Shown: in pieces, positions 25,423 to 35,036 of the stretch
Position numbering within the stretch: the first letter of the stretch is position 1
Layout: the number at the start of each line of letters is the position of its first letter
DNA from: Mimachlamys varia
Taxonomy: Eukaryota; Mollusca; Bivalvia; Pectinida; Pectinidae
DNA: 64,000 nucleotides
Direction of reading: 5' to 3'
Assembly: GCA_947623455.1 (NCBI GenBank)
Contig: OX392529.1
Span: 50,274,686-50,338,685 of the forward strand
The notes under the pieces: model-generated
What the model saw: only the letters and a program-made list of their open reading frames with translations
The model's database searches: none
What the model was told of the DNA's origin: nothing
Translations under genes and position numbers: made by a program

Positions 25423-26439
25423 CATGTATGTAACCACTTGGCAAGTAGCCCCACAAAACTAAGCGTAGATAAGCAGTCCAACAGCATTAACATCGTATAT
25501 CCAATATATAATTACATGATGGTTAAAGAGTCCGGTTTAGATTTATTAAGGTCTTTTAGTTATTGCAACCGATTCAATTCGCCGGGCGGTGTTGTTTGCT
25601 CCCCTCCTACAATAGGCAACACAAAAATATGATTTTTGTTTTCATGACTACATGGTTTGCTTATCTGTGTGATGTGACATATTTGGTTTTCATGTTACAT
25701 GTGTTTTTTTATTTGCTTGCCAATTTTAATCGCACTTCTTCTTCAGGTGTTTTTTGTCACTGTGGAGTAATTCTTCATAGTTTGCTGTTTGACTGGTTTG
25801 ATAGTAGAACCGCTAGCATAAATGATATTGGTATGAAATATGTGTAGCCAAAGAATCTTTCTAACTTATCAAGTCTTACGTTCAATAATGCATGCGTATG
25901 CAATAAATGATAAAGAAATTCATTGGCAGTTAAAATAATAGAAAGGTTTCCAGTCAAAGATAACTTCTAAATTTGGAATTTTCTTATTGTATTGATATAT
26001 CAAAAGGATGCATAATGTGACCTGTTTGACCTGATGTTAAAAGTTTCGATCATTTTGTCATTCCTTTAGTTTCTATGTGTTCTCCATCTTACCATCAAGA
26101 CCAAAGGTCAATATATGGAAAAATGTTACATAAGATTTGAAGCACTTTGTCATGAAGTCTCGGCCGTTTTAGGACTCGCTTACTTCCTGAATTTTTTCCT
26201 TGCCAAACATAAGGACAGAAGGATTGGTTTGGTTTGTCTGCTTTTATGTCCTATTAACAGCCTGGATAATTAAAGAACGGTCTCCTGGTGTATGTGATGT
26301 TTGGGAGGCTGCGGTATGTTCGTGTAAGCCTTCTAAATGAGATAGTCCGGATCTTTTGCTGATTGAAAGTTCTATAGAAACCACACTGAAGTATATTGCG
26401 AAGGCACACAGAAGAACACCCCACCAGGTCACAATTTAA
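25423..26439. other. unassigned DNA
   Basis: Short frames (25414-25632, 25563-25847) are unrecognised. No repeat was identified by eye. Confidence 0.4.
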
Positions 26440-26755
26440 TTACTGACAGCAAGTGAACCAGTCGCTCCACTTCCATAATGCTGAGCGCCAAGCAAGGATT
26501 AGTAACTACCATTGTCAGAGACTGGTATGTCTCGGCCTGGAGATAGAACTCATAGTCTTCCTCACAGGGGCGAATGCTTAACTAAAGGCTAAAGTGAAGC
26601 AATGTCAAGGGAAACATTTGGAAGAAAACAGTTTTTTAGAAAGAATGGAAAAGACAAGATCCCAAATTTAGTCGCCTCTTAGGATCATAAATACTGGCAG
26701 CTTGTCCAATACTTACGCCCTACCTGTAGGGTAGGGACAGAAGGTCAAGTTAAAA
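26440..26755. repeat. probable dispersed repeat fragment (TTTAGTCGCCTCTTA type)
   Basis: The stretch includes GATCCCAAATTTAGTCGCCT, then CTTAGGATCATAAATACTGG and CCTACCTGTAGGGTAGGGAC. I associate such strings with an abundant invertebrate interspersed repeat, but only from memory of its style. No second copy is in the window. Confidence 0.35.
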
Positions 26756-27454
26756 TGGTCAAGATCCAGTATGTGTGTAGTACTTGATTGTTGTTTTACA
26801 ACTTAATAGGTTAACGACTTAAAAAAAATTCTCATGATTGCAAACCTCGTAATCTCTGGAATGCTAGGGGATCATACTGCGATCTAATCTAGTTTAGTCA
26901 CAGAACGTGATAAATGATTGTGAAATATGTGGGCTTTTTCATGAAATAAAATCAACTTTTACTCTGAAAATTATCAAATTGCTCTCTTCGATTCTCCCCT
27001 ATTACCCTGCACACCGGGACGTAATTGGCAAATCGTTTCGTCGCTGACATAAAACAGTAAGGTCGGCAAAAACTCGTTTATAAAACATTAAATATAAATT
27101 TGTTCAGTATGCGCAGATGTAAAGATCAAATAAGAAAATTTTAGATATGTCAATAAAAAACTTTCAACCTCACTTAACTTAACTGCACAATAAATTGTTA
27201 AAGTCCGTTATGATGAAATAACGCTAATTAATTCATGAAAGATCTTGCTATTTGACAGTTAAGTAAATTACTTAACCTAATAACACAGAAATTTAAATTA
27301 AGGGCACATTTGTAATGTTATTTTTGCCATAATTTTTAATATGAGATGCATTGGGCTTATATAATTTGGCCAGAAAAAAAGACTTGTCAGCTTTCTATTT
27401 AGGCTAACTTAGTTAAATTTAGACATATTTCAATGCGATTCAGCTACAACAAAA
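26756..27454. other. unassigned AT-rich DNA
   Basis: No supported feature. Confidence 0.4.
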
Positions 27455-28013
27455 ATACTGGGCCAGGACTACGGCCCAAGGACAGAACCCTGGGGGCCAG
27501 GACTACGGACCAAGGACAGAACCCTGGGGGACCAGGATTACGGACCCAGGACATAACCCTGGGGGCCAGGACTACGGACCAAGGACAATACCCTGGGGGC
27601 CAGGACTACGGCCCAAGGACATAACCCTGGGGGCCAGGACTACGGACCCAGGACAGAACCCTTGGGACCAGGACTACGGACCAGGGACTGAACCCTGGGG
27701 GCCAGGACAACGGACCAGGGACAGAACCCTGGGGGCCAGGATTGCGGACCCAGGACAGAACCCTAGGGGCCAGGACTACGGACCAAGGACAGAACCCTGG
27801 GGGCCAGGACAACGGCCAAAGGACAGAACCCTGGGGGCCAGGATTACTGACCCAGGACAGAACCCTGGGGGCCAGGACTACGGACCAAGGACAGAACCCT
27901 GGGGCCAGGATTACGGACCCAGGACAGAACCCTGGGGGCCAGGACTACGGACCAAGGACAGAACCCTGGGGGCCAGGACTACGGCCCAAGGACAGAACCC
28001 TGGGGGACCACCA
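27455..28013. repeat. GC-rich 34-bp minisatellite
   Basis: About 16 tandem copies of a 34-bp unit (GGCCAGGACTACGGACCAAG, then GACAGAACCCTGGG) form a GC-rich island. Variants alternate ACTACGGACCAAGG, ACTACGGCCCAAGG and ATTACGGACCCAGG, so there is loose higher-order order. Three units equal 34 codons, and there are no stops on either strand in some frames, which explains the 60-119-codon open frames (GPGLRTQDRTLGART and the like). Nothing indicates translation. Confidence 0.93.
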
Positions 28014-28284
28014 GCTTTCACTTCAGCTTCAGACGATACTGTCTTATTATGTCTCCCCTTCGTATGAAGGGAAACATATTGTATTAGTACCGGTCCAGTG
28101 ATCAATCTACATGCGATTCCCGAGTCCAGTTCTCATAACATTATGAAAGAACTCATAGAAATTCTGGAAATACTTCAATTTAACACTGTGGGACCCATTT
28201 TTTCGGCAATATGTACAAAAAGGACCCATGGAAATAAATTGTTTATTGATCGCTGCGGTTCTGGTTCTTCTTCTTGTTCTTCTA
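28014..28284. other. unassigned DNA
   Basis: No supported feature between the minisatellite and the 162-bp repeat. Confidence 0.3.
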
Positions 28285-28640
28285 ATAATTCTTGTCCGGG
28301 CCATAACTTCTAAACCGTTGAAGATATCTTGACCAAACTTGCAGTATACTGTACATGCATCACCTAGAGCAGATGTGCAGTGCACTGTCATAATGTCACT
28401 GGGACCTTGACCTCAAGGTCAGAGGTCAAATAAGTGCGATTTTTCAATAATTATTGTCCGGGCGATAACGTTTAAACCGTAAAAGATATATTGATAAAAC
28501 TTTTAGTATACCTGCATCACCAATAGATGATGTGCAGTGCACTGTCAATAGGCCAGTGTGACCTTCACCGAAAGGTCGGAGATAAAAAATATATGACTTT
28601 TTCAAACATCCAAAGGTGTAGGTCAAGGTGATGCACTCTC
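28285..28640. repeat. 162-bp tandem repeat, two units
   Basis: TTGTCCGGGCCATAAC (28292) and TTGTCCGGGCGATAAC (28454) start two units that share TAAACCGT..AAGATAT, GATGTGCAGTGCACTGTC and GACCTTGACC..AAGGTC. The units are 162 bp apart and moderately diverged. This looks like a fragment of a larger dispersed satellite-type repeat. Confidence 0.8.
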
Positions 28641-28970
28641 ACCCTCATTGTCTAATTATATACCAACAATAATTGACCAAACTTCCAGGTAATATAGGCC
28701 CATCTTCGATGCTGATGCCCTATAGTAATTAGCTTGTCCGTCCGTCCGTCTGTCCGCCTGTCTGTCCTTCGGTTCGTTTTTTTTACTGATTGATATTTTG
28801 TTATGACACTATGAAGGAAAGTCGGTCAGAATAAAACAAGATGTCCATTGACCAAACCTCAAGGTCACAGGGTAAATGGTCAATGTCATAAGTTGAGGTC
28901 AAATTTTGAATCTATTAAGTGCTTAACATTTTGTTATGACATTTTGAAGGAAAGATGGTCAGAAAAAGAA
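28641..28970. repeat. GTCC/GTCT microsatellite and flanking half-repeats
   Basis: A 4-bp repeat (GTCCGTCCGTCCGTCTGTCC) occupies about 28735-28768. It is followed by two related stretches, GTTATGACACTATGAAGGAAAG (28799) and GTTATGACATTTTGAAGGAAAG (28932), about 133 bp apart, with CCTCAAGGTCACAGGGT between them. Confidence 0.6.
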
Positions 28971-29499
28971 AAAGATTATAAGGGAGATATATGTTTTTGT
29001 TAGCAAAAACAAGACTCTAGTTCAGAATAACGGGTTGTTTCTCTGTAGCAAAAAACTCTCCAGCTATTTGTAAATATTTCCCCCATGCACCATATCTATC
29101 ATCTTGCTATAAAAATTACTTTTGGCGCAAAACACCATCAAATACTAGGAAAAAATAGCAAGAAATCAGTACTGTATGTTTTCTGTTCCCCATAAGGCTA
29201 TAACTTTACTATGAAAGTTTTCAATATGTTGATTAGCTGTGGAACGGTTAGATAAAAAAAACCCACTGAAGTTTGTTCAGAATATTATTATTTAGAAGAT
29301 TTATTATATATATATATTTATTATTCCTATAAAATACATATAATATCTTGAAAGAAATAAACAAATATACAAACAAAAGTGAACACAAATGAACACGAAA
29401 CAATTCTAAAATGCATTGCAACCTGAATCTGGAAAAGATTTTTAGATAAAAGTAAATTTTCCGGTTTGGGTTCATCCATGGCCTTCGGGGTTCTCTCTC
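28971..29499. other. unassigned AT-rich DNA
   Basis: No supported feature. The frames at 29248-29521 (minus) are low-complexity. Confidence 0.35.
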
Positions 29500-29765
29500 T
29501 CAGCAAAGGTGATCGTACCATGTAGCAACATCAGTCAAAGGGGAATAACTCATACTGTACTAATATATTGACAAACTTAAATTATTAGAATATTTTTTAA
29601 AAGATGATCGTACCCCCTACTAGATATAGAGGATGACACGAGTGCCTGCATACATGTACATTGTGTAACAAAGGCAGTCCAAGGGGAACAACTCGTACTG
29701 TATATTGAAGTCTAAACTGAAGTTTTCAGAATAATTTTTACGCTTTTAGGTTTTTTCGATAAACA
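29500..29765 (+). repeat. duplicated segment, inverted partner at 41556-41800
   Basis: GGTGATCGTACCATG, CAGTCCAAGGGGAACAACTC and AATTTTTACGCTTTTAGGTT all recur in reverse complement at 41556-41800. Inside the segment, two related halves (AAGGGGAATAACTCATACTG and AAGGGGAACAACTCGTACTG) form an internal duplication. Confidence 0.75.
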
Positions 29766-30236
29766 TGCCTTGCCTCCTCGATTGTCACATATAATATTAT
29801 GTGTAAATATATAAATACATTTGAAAATTGAGGGCTTGTAAGTCATGATAATTGAAGAGATGGAGTTATCAAAAATTGACTTAAATTCATCAAAATCATA
29901 AAATTAAATTTAAAACCTTAGTAAGGTCCGAAAATAGCTGCCGTGTTCAAACCGTAACGCAACCATGCAGATAGGGCTTTAGTACACTTTTAGCAATAGC
30001 AATGCGCGTTATAAGACCATAAAAACATTTGATAAAATGTTCATTAATGCAACCTTCAATATCTTCTTATTTAAATGTAACTCGCCATGTTCCCGAAACA
30101 CGTAAAAAGTTACATATTTCATTATTACATGGAGACAGATGAAATCCATCCATTGAATGTTTGTTCCAGGAAAAATGATGACTATACCCAAAGGTGGGCG
30201 GCGCGTTTCAGCAATATTGCCATCCAGTGGGAGGGG
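29766..30236. other. unassigned DNA
   Basis: No supported feature. Confidence 0.35.
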
Positions 30237-31260
30237 GCTGAATAATTAATTCTTCAATGGCAATGTGAGGTTTTCGCGCGCCCAGATATTTATCATTTGA
30301 TTTATTTCCATTTTGTCTTTTGATTCGTAAACGTTATTCACTTATTTACTTATTGGTTTGCTTAAAATTTCACTTCGATCGAATATTGGAAAGTAATAAT
30401 GTTAATAATTTAAAGTTCTGATATAGCACTTAATCATAACCTTAATTTAGGACATTTCAAATCGGTTCACAAAGTATTATTTGTGGTTATAGGGCCTTAG
30501 CAACCAGTCAATATCGTTCTCATCTCCCTAAGGAGCATACAACTGGTGCTGCCATTTCGGCGCTCACACCTAGCATTCTACAATTTCTAGCACTGCCCAA
30601 CCACGTATTCATTTACAGCTGAGTAGACTGTAACAAGCGGAGTTAAGCATCTTGCTTCAAGGATATAACACAAGTGCCGTGGCCGGGACTCGAACACTTC
30701 GATCAAGAGACTGGCGTCCTACCACAATATATGTCGATAAAAACTGCCCATATGCATAGAATGAGTGTCATGTGAGAATTCCGCGCCCCATTGTATTCTG
30801 TCTTCTGGTTAAAAAGTTTAGTTTTGCAGAAAGAACTGAAAGTAGGTTTACGAGGTACAATGTACATGTAGGAATGGGCGTCCAGGGAGTAAAGATCGAG
30901 TGTCCTGTGTGGGTTTTACGCGCCCAGACATTCATGACTTTTTATTATTTATTTTCATTTTGTCTTTTGATTCATAAATGTTATGCACTTACCTCGATTT
31001 GTGTAAATTGTAAATAGTTCTACATTAATTTTTGTACAAGTTACTTCCCTTTATTTGTGGTATGGCCTTCGTTACTTAGCTTATGCTACATGTATATTAT
31101 CTATATTCTTCTTCTCTGTCGTTAATGGATAAAAAGTTCATTCTTAATTAATATCTGATCGTACTCAATATTTAGCATGCGATGTTATTTTATTGAATTA
31201 TCTAAATGATCTTTTTAAATGTTTAAAAGTTCGTTTTATGCTTTCATTTAAAAGTTCGTT
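30237..31260 (+). repeat. segmental duplication, copy 1 (partner 44787-47190)
   Basis: Near-identical sequence occurs in the same orientation at 44787-47190, from GAATAATTAATTCTTCAATG through the SINE-like part to ATCATTTAA. Relative to this copy, the partner carries an extra 193 bp near 44813, lacks about 90 bp (30335-30420), and has gained a hAT-like MITE (45521-45711) and a Tc1/mariner relic (45978-47042). This copy supplies the empty sites for both. Confidence 0.9.
30421..30735 (-). mobile_element. tRNA-derived SINE, decayed head
   Basis: The minus strand has GTGGTAGGACGCCAGTCTCT, then a B-box-like GTGTTCGAGTCCC (complement of about 30690-30702) and a body containing CTTAACTCCGCTTGTTACAG and CAGCTGTAAATGAATACGTG. 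It ends AAGTGCTATAT. The A box is largely lost. The same element lies in the duplicate at 45066-45385, so it was inserted before the duplication. Confidence 0.7.
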
Positions 31261-31416
31261 CTCACTTAATTTTGAAGTTCGTTCTCAAATCATTAAGTTT
31301 GGGATATATTTGATTGAATTATTCATATTCTTGGCCGTGTATAAAAATCAGAAAAAAAATCGAAACGTCAAGAAAACCATAAGCCGTCTAACATTGAGAC
31401 GATTCCTTCAAAGAAC
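31261..31416. other. short segment absent from the second duplication copy
   Basis: From about 31252 to 32816 this copy is colinear with nothing in 44.8-48.9 kb, where a TTAA-flanked element starts instead. No feature was seen in this sub-stretch. Confidence 0.3.
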
Positions 31417-31677
31417 AGGACCTGTATTCATGAAACCGTTCTCGTGCTCAAGTATGGGTCTGTGATCAAGGCAGCTTTCTTCAAACTCGCCTAAATCATA
31501 TGAAAAAGTCAGCAAAATGTTGAAAACAGTAATGGGTCTCATGGATCTTCACTTTTTTTTGTACCAAAACATTACCAAAATAGGAATTTTAAAAGAAAAT
31601 ATAGCTGGAATAAGAAATACGGCTTGATCACAAATTCCATCCTCAAATTCGAGAACGGTTTCATGAATACGCGCCCT
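31417..31677. mobile_element. MITE with GTATTCATGAAACCGTTCTC ends, copy 1
   Basis: Inverted ends of about 30 bp, GTATTCATGAAACCGTTCTC at 31423 and its complement near 31651-31670, enclose 261 bp with no coding. A second copy at 32437-32701 has the same ends and length. TSD not resolved. Confidence 0.8.
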
Positions 31678-31737
31678 TGATTGAACAGAGAAAGGAATTT
31701 TAGGAATGTGCAAGAAATTGACATTACATTTGGACTT

Positions 31738-32295
31738 TTAATGGTGCCATTATTTTGGACTTTAAATCATCATTGTCTGGCCTATTATTATACAAATTAT
31801 TAATCCGAAAATGGAATACGATATGTTTTATTTCCACGAAACAAAAGCATTATCCAAACCTTTCTTACGTCATTAACTCATCAGTAAGTAAAACCAGAGA
31901 CATTTACATGTAAAACCGTCTTTGATATACATACGTCTCTGTTTATAAGTATATATGTTCTGTGCAGGACTCAGGAAGTTAGAACTCATGCTTGTGTTCT
32001 TAAGCATAATTTTATATAATTCGAACAGTCCTAGTTTCACGAAAGTTCCTTAACCTAAACAATCTCCATAGAAAAGCATTAAAGAATTAATAGGAAAATC
32101 TTAAATTAAAGGAATTTTCCTTAGTTTCTGTAATACTTTAATATGGAGTTATTTAACTTAAGGAATTTTGGCCGGGCTCATTAATAATTGTTTTTGCTGA
32201 CACTTTGTTTGAACCAAAATGTAGTAAAACTTGGCCCTTCTTTTATAACTTTTAGAATGATAAAAGGGCCATTTTTGTATATCGAATCTTAAACA
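31738..32295 (+). repeat. composite block E, oldest partial copy (C1)
   Basis: The segment is colinear with parts of 50341-51870: CATTGTCTGGCCTATTATTA, ACATACGTCTCTGTTTATAA, AACAATCTCCATAG and AAAAGGGCCATTTTTGTATA. It is the most diverged copy. It lacks the hAT-like MITE (site ATACGTCT is unbroken near 31931-31938) and lacks the 649-bp insert (CCTTAACCTA unbroken), so it is an empty-site reference for both. Confidence 0.8.
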
Positions 32296-32304
32296 GATTT
32301 AGTA

Positions 32305-32830
32305 ACAAAAAACAGAGAGTACCAAAGTGTCAACAAAACAATAATCCGAACTCAAAGTCGATTTAACTAGAGGCAAAATATAAAAAAGGAAGGATGTACA
32401 TGGGGACCCTTGTAAAAGCACAAGAGAATAAGACAAAGGCCCGTATTCATGAAACCGTTCTCATACTCAAAAATTGATTCTGCGCTCAATCCAGTTTTCA
32501 TGAAACTCTCCTTAATCATGTAAAAGAGTCAAAAAGTCAATGTAAATGTTGAAAACAGTTTTTGGCTTCATCTCTCTTCAACTTTTCCCCAAAACTTTGA
32601 CAAAGTTAGATTTTTAAAATAATCTATGGCCAAAACAAGAAATAAGGCTTGAGCACGAAATACATGCTTGAGCATGAGAACGGTTTCATGAATACGGACC
32701 CAGGTGTTCCGGAAGAGTAAGCGTCTTCTACTTCATCGACGACACCCGCATCCAAGTAAACATCAGGTTCTCAAAATGAGAAACGAGTCCTCATTGTCAA
32801 TAAAAACAAGGCAGAACACTAATGAGCATA
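32305..32830 (+). repeat. dispersed repeat D2 copy interrupted by a MITE
   Basis: D2 runs from GAGAGTACCAAAGTGTCAAC to AAGACAA (about 32436), is broken by the element at 32437-32701, and resumes at GGTGTTCCGGAAGAGTAAGC. With the insertion ignored, the mini-frame continues from ATG at 32400 (MGTLVKAQENKT) to RCSGRVSVFYFIDD and a stop at 32777-32779 after IQVNIRFSK. The uninterrupted copy at 8813-8990 serves as empty site. Confidence 0.85.
32437..32701. mobile_element. MITE with GTATTCATGAAACCGTTCTC ends, copy 2, inserted in D2
   Basis: Ends GGCCCGTATTCATGAAACCG (32438) and the near-complement ending about 32701 enclose 265 bp similar to 31417-31677. A D2 copy is cleanly split at this position, so the element's mobility is directly visible. 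The exact target duplication is ambiguous by one or two bases. Confidence 0.85.
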
Positions 32831-33254
32831 CTCAAAAACGTCCATCTTCATATCACTTAAAGATACAGAACATGTCCCATGAAACCAAGATGGCGACCAT
32901 AACACTTGCCCATAGTCTTCATTAACCTGCAACTCTCCTTTCCCTGTGCCACAAGTTTGTTCGTCAGCAGCTGATATCTATCAATAAAACCTAATATGAT
33001 ATGATTCTATAAAAAAGGTAGCCAAAGTGAAGGTAGTTTCAAACTGATCCTTATGTTTGGATGTTGTTTGGTATTCATTTGTATACGAATTTTCTCACGA
33101 TAAAGCCATTACCTATATTGTCGTAGTGAGCTGTATTATAAATATTATTTGCATTGTGTTGGCTGTGGTCTCCGACATCTTGCACAATTGTATATGATTT
33201 AATATGTATGTGTATTGTAATCATATATGCTATTGCATTTGGAAAAAAACAAAA
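32817..33254 (+). repeat. segmental duplication, copy 1, right part
   Basis: 32817-32921 (CACTAATGAGCATACTCAAA to CATAGTCTTCAT) recurs at about 47470-47580. 32922-33250 (TTAACCTGC.. to ATGCTATTGCAT) recurs at 48597-48920. In the second copy these two parts are separated by the right half of a 1.4-kb TTAA-flanked element. Confidence 0.85.
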
Positions 33255-33708
33255 TTTATTGATATTACAAATTGGAATTATGGAAATCAATAATTCGAGT
33301 TATGGAAATCAATAATTCTAATTATGGATATCCATAAATCGATTTATTGATATTACAAATTGGAATTATGGAAATCAATAATTCGATTTATGGAAATCAA
33401 TAATTCGAATTCTGGAAATCAATAATTCGAACTATGGAAATCAATAATTCCAATTATGGATATCCATAAATCGATTTATTGATATTACAAATTGAAATTA
33501 TGGAAATCAATAATTCGATTTATGGATATCCATTAATCGATTTATTGATATTACAAATTGGAATTATGGAAATCAATAATTCGAATTATGGAAATCAATA
33601 ATTCGAATTCTGGAAATCAATAATTCGAACTATGGAAATCAATAATTCGTTTTATGGATATCAAAAATTCGAATTATGAATATCTATGAATCGATTTATC
33701 GATATTAC
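33255..33708. repeat. 22/66-bp palindrome-rich satellite, array 1
   Basis: This is built from 22-bp subunits of general form GAWTTATGGAWATCMATAATTC, with a recurring GATTTATTGATATTACAAATTG subunit that marks a 66-bp higher-order unit. Many subunits contain the dyad GGATATCC or TGATATCA. Related arrays are at 34053-34845, 37735-38100 and 40817-41165. Confidence 0.9.
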
Positions 33709-33735
33709 CACGGACTTAGATAATCTAAGTCCGTG
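33709..33735. repeat. perfect 27-nt palindrome
   Basis: CACGGACTTAGAT and its exact complement ATCTAAGTCCGTG are separated by one A. It sits exactly at the edge of the satellite array. Function unknown; it could be a hairpin end of an insertion. Confidence 0.85.
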
Positions 33736-34052
33736 TTATTACTGTAGCGGATCTTGACCTGGCCTTGCATTTTTTCCTCTCCTGTTACATTACAAAAGAC
33801 AATTTTTAATTTCCATCAATCGAGTTGATCGTTTTATATGCCCAGAGTTCAATAAGAATTTCTGTACGAGTCCCATCGTTCCCAGTAATGTGAAACAAAC
33901 GGTGATTTACATCGTCCAGGTTGAAAAATAACACAACACAGTGTTATCATGTTTGTACCACGTGACAAGATGGCGGCGTCTGGAGTTTTGTTTTTTTGTT
34001 TTGAACTCGGGTTTTTGAATCTTCGAATTACAGATTTAATTATATTACACAT
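33736..34052. other. spacer between satellite arrays with SINE-like tail and ATG context
   Basis: CTGGCCTTGCATTTTTTCCTCTCCTGTTACA (33759 on) resembles the segment just after the tRNA-like unit at 58845-58875. At 33972 ACAAGATGGCGGCG opens a short frame (MAASGVLFFCFELGF...) after a CACGTG at 33959. Such a context is common at animal gene starts, but no splice donor or longer frame follows, so no gene is called. Confidence 0.35.
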
Positions 34053-34845
34053 GCTTCAATATCAATAATTTGATTTATTGACGTCAGAAAACTGCATCTC
34101 CAAAACTGGAATTATGGATATCCATTAATCGATTTATTAATTTTACGAATTGGGATTTAAGGAAATCAATAATTCGAATTATGGAATTCCATAAATCGAT
34201 TTATTGATATTACAAATTGGAATTATGGAAATCAATAATTCGAGTTATGGAAATCAATAATTCTAATTATGGATATCCATAAATCGATTTATTGATATTA
34301 CAAATTGGAATTATGGAAATCAATAATTCGAATTATGGAATTCCATAAATCGATTTATTGACATTACAAATTAGAATTATGGAAATCAATAATTCGATTT
34401 ATGGAAATCAATAATTCGAGTTATGGATATCCATTAATCGATTTATTGATATTACAAATTGGAATTATGGAAATCAATAATTCGATTTATGGAAATCAAT
34501 AATTCGAGTTATGGAAATCAATAATTCGAATTATGGATATCCATAAATCCATTTATTGATATTACAAATTGGAATTATGGAAATCATTAATTCGAATTAT
34601 GGATATCCATTTATCGATTTACTGATATTACAAATTGGAATTATGGAAATCAATAATTCGAATTATGGATATCCATTAATCGATTTACTGATATTACAAA
34701 TTGGAATTATGGAAATCAATAATTCGAATTATGGATATTCATTAATCGATTTATTGATATTACAAAATGGAATTGTGGAATTCCATAAATCGAGTTATTG
34801 ATATTACAAATTGGAATGATGGATATCAATTTTGAATAAACGACT
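34053..34845. repeat. 22/66-bp palindrome-rich satellite, array 2
   Basis: The clearest 66-bp period is at 34550-34760: three 22-bp subunits per unit (ATTACAAATTG.., GAATTATGGAAATCAATAATTC, GAATTATGGATATCCATTAATC). Because 66 is divisible by three, one frame stays open at 34556-34801 with a 22-residue repeat (LQIGIMEINNSNYGYPLIDL). This is a by-product. Confidence 0.93.
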
Positions 34846-34948
34846 TATTGATTTAGACATAGATTCTAGTATACACAATGATAAGTGACGCTCAGTTCGG
34901 CTTTTAGAGAAACATGTCAAAAGTTAATGCTATATTTGCTCTGCAGAC

Positions 34949-35036
34949 TTTAAAGGCCCAATATACGTAACTTTCGGAAAAGCTTTAAGTGGAAATCAAG
35001 CTTACTAACTTATTATATTTATAGATTTATTTAAAA
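34949..35036 (+). mobile_element. TTAA MITE, truncated copy 4
   Basis: AAAGGCCCAATATACGTAAC at 34952, preceded by TTAA, starts an element homologous to 59304-59662. It continues through CTTATTATATTTATAGATTT and is cut off where the 38-bp satellite begins, so only about 90 bp remains. The satellite therefore expanded at, or was joined to, the interior of this MITE. Confidence 0.75.

Noticed and set aside
27433..28101. Gly/Pro/Arg/Thr-rich repeat protein frames on both strands
   Set aside because: They are produced by the 34-bp minisatellite, open on both strands at once.
34556..34801. 81-codon frame with 22-residue repeats
   Set aside because: By-product of a 66-bp satellite period divisible by three.
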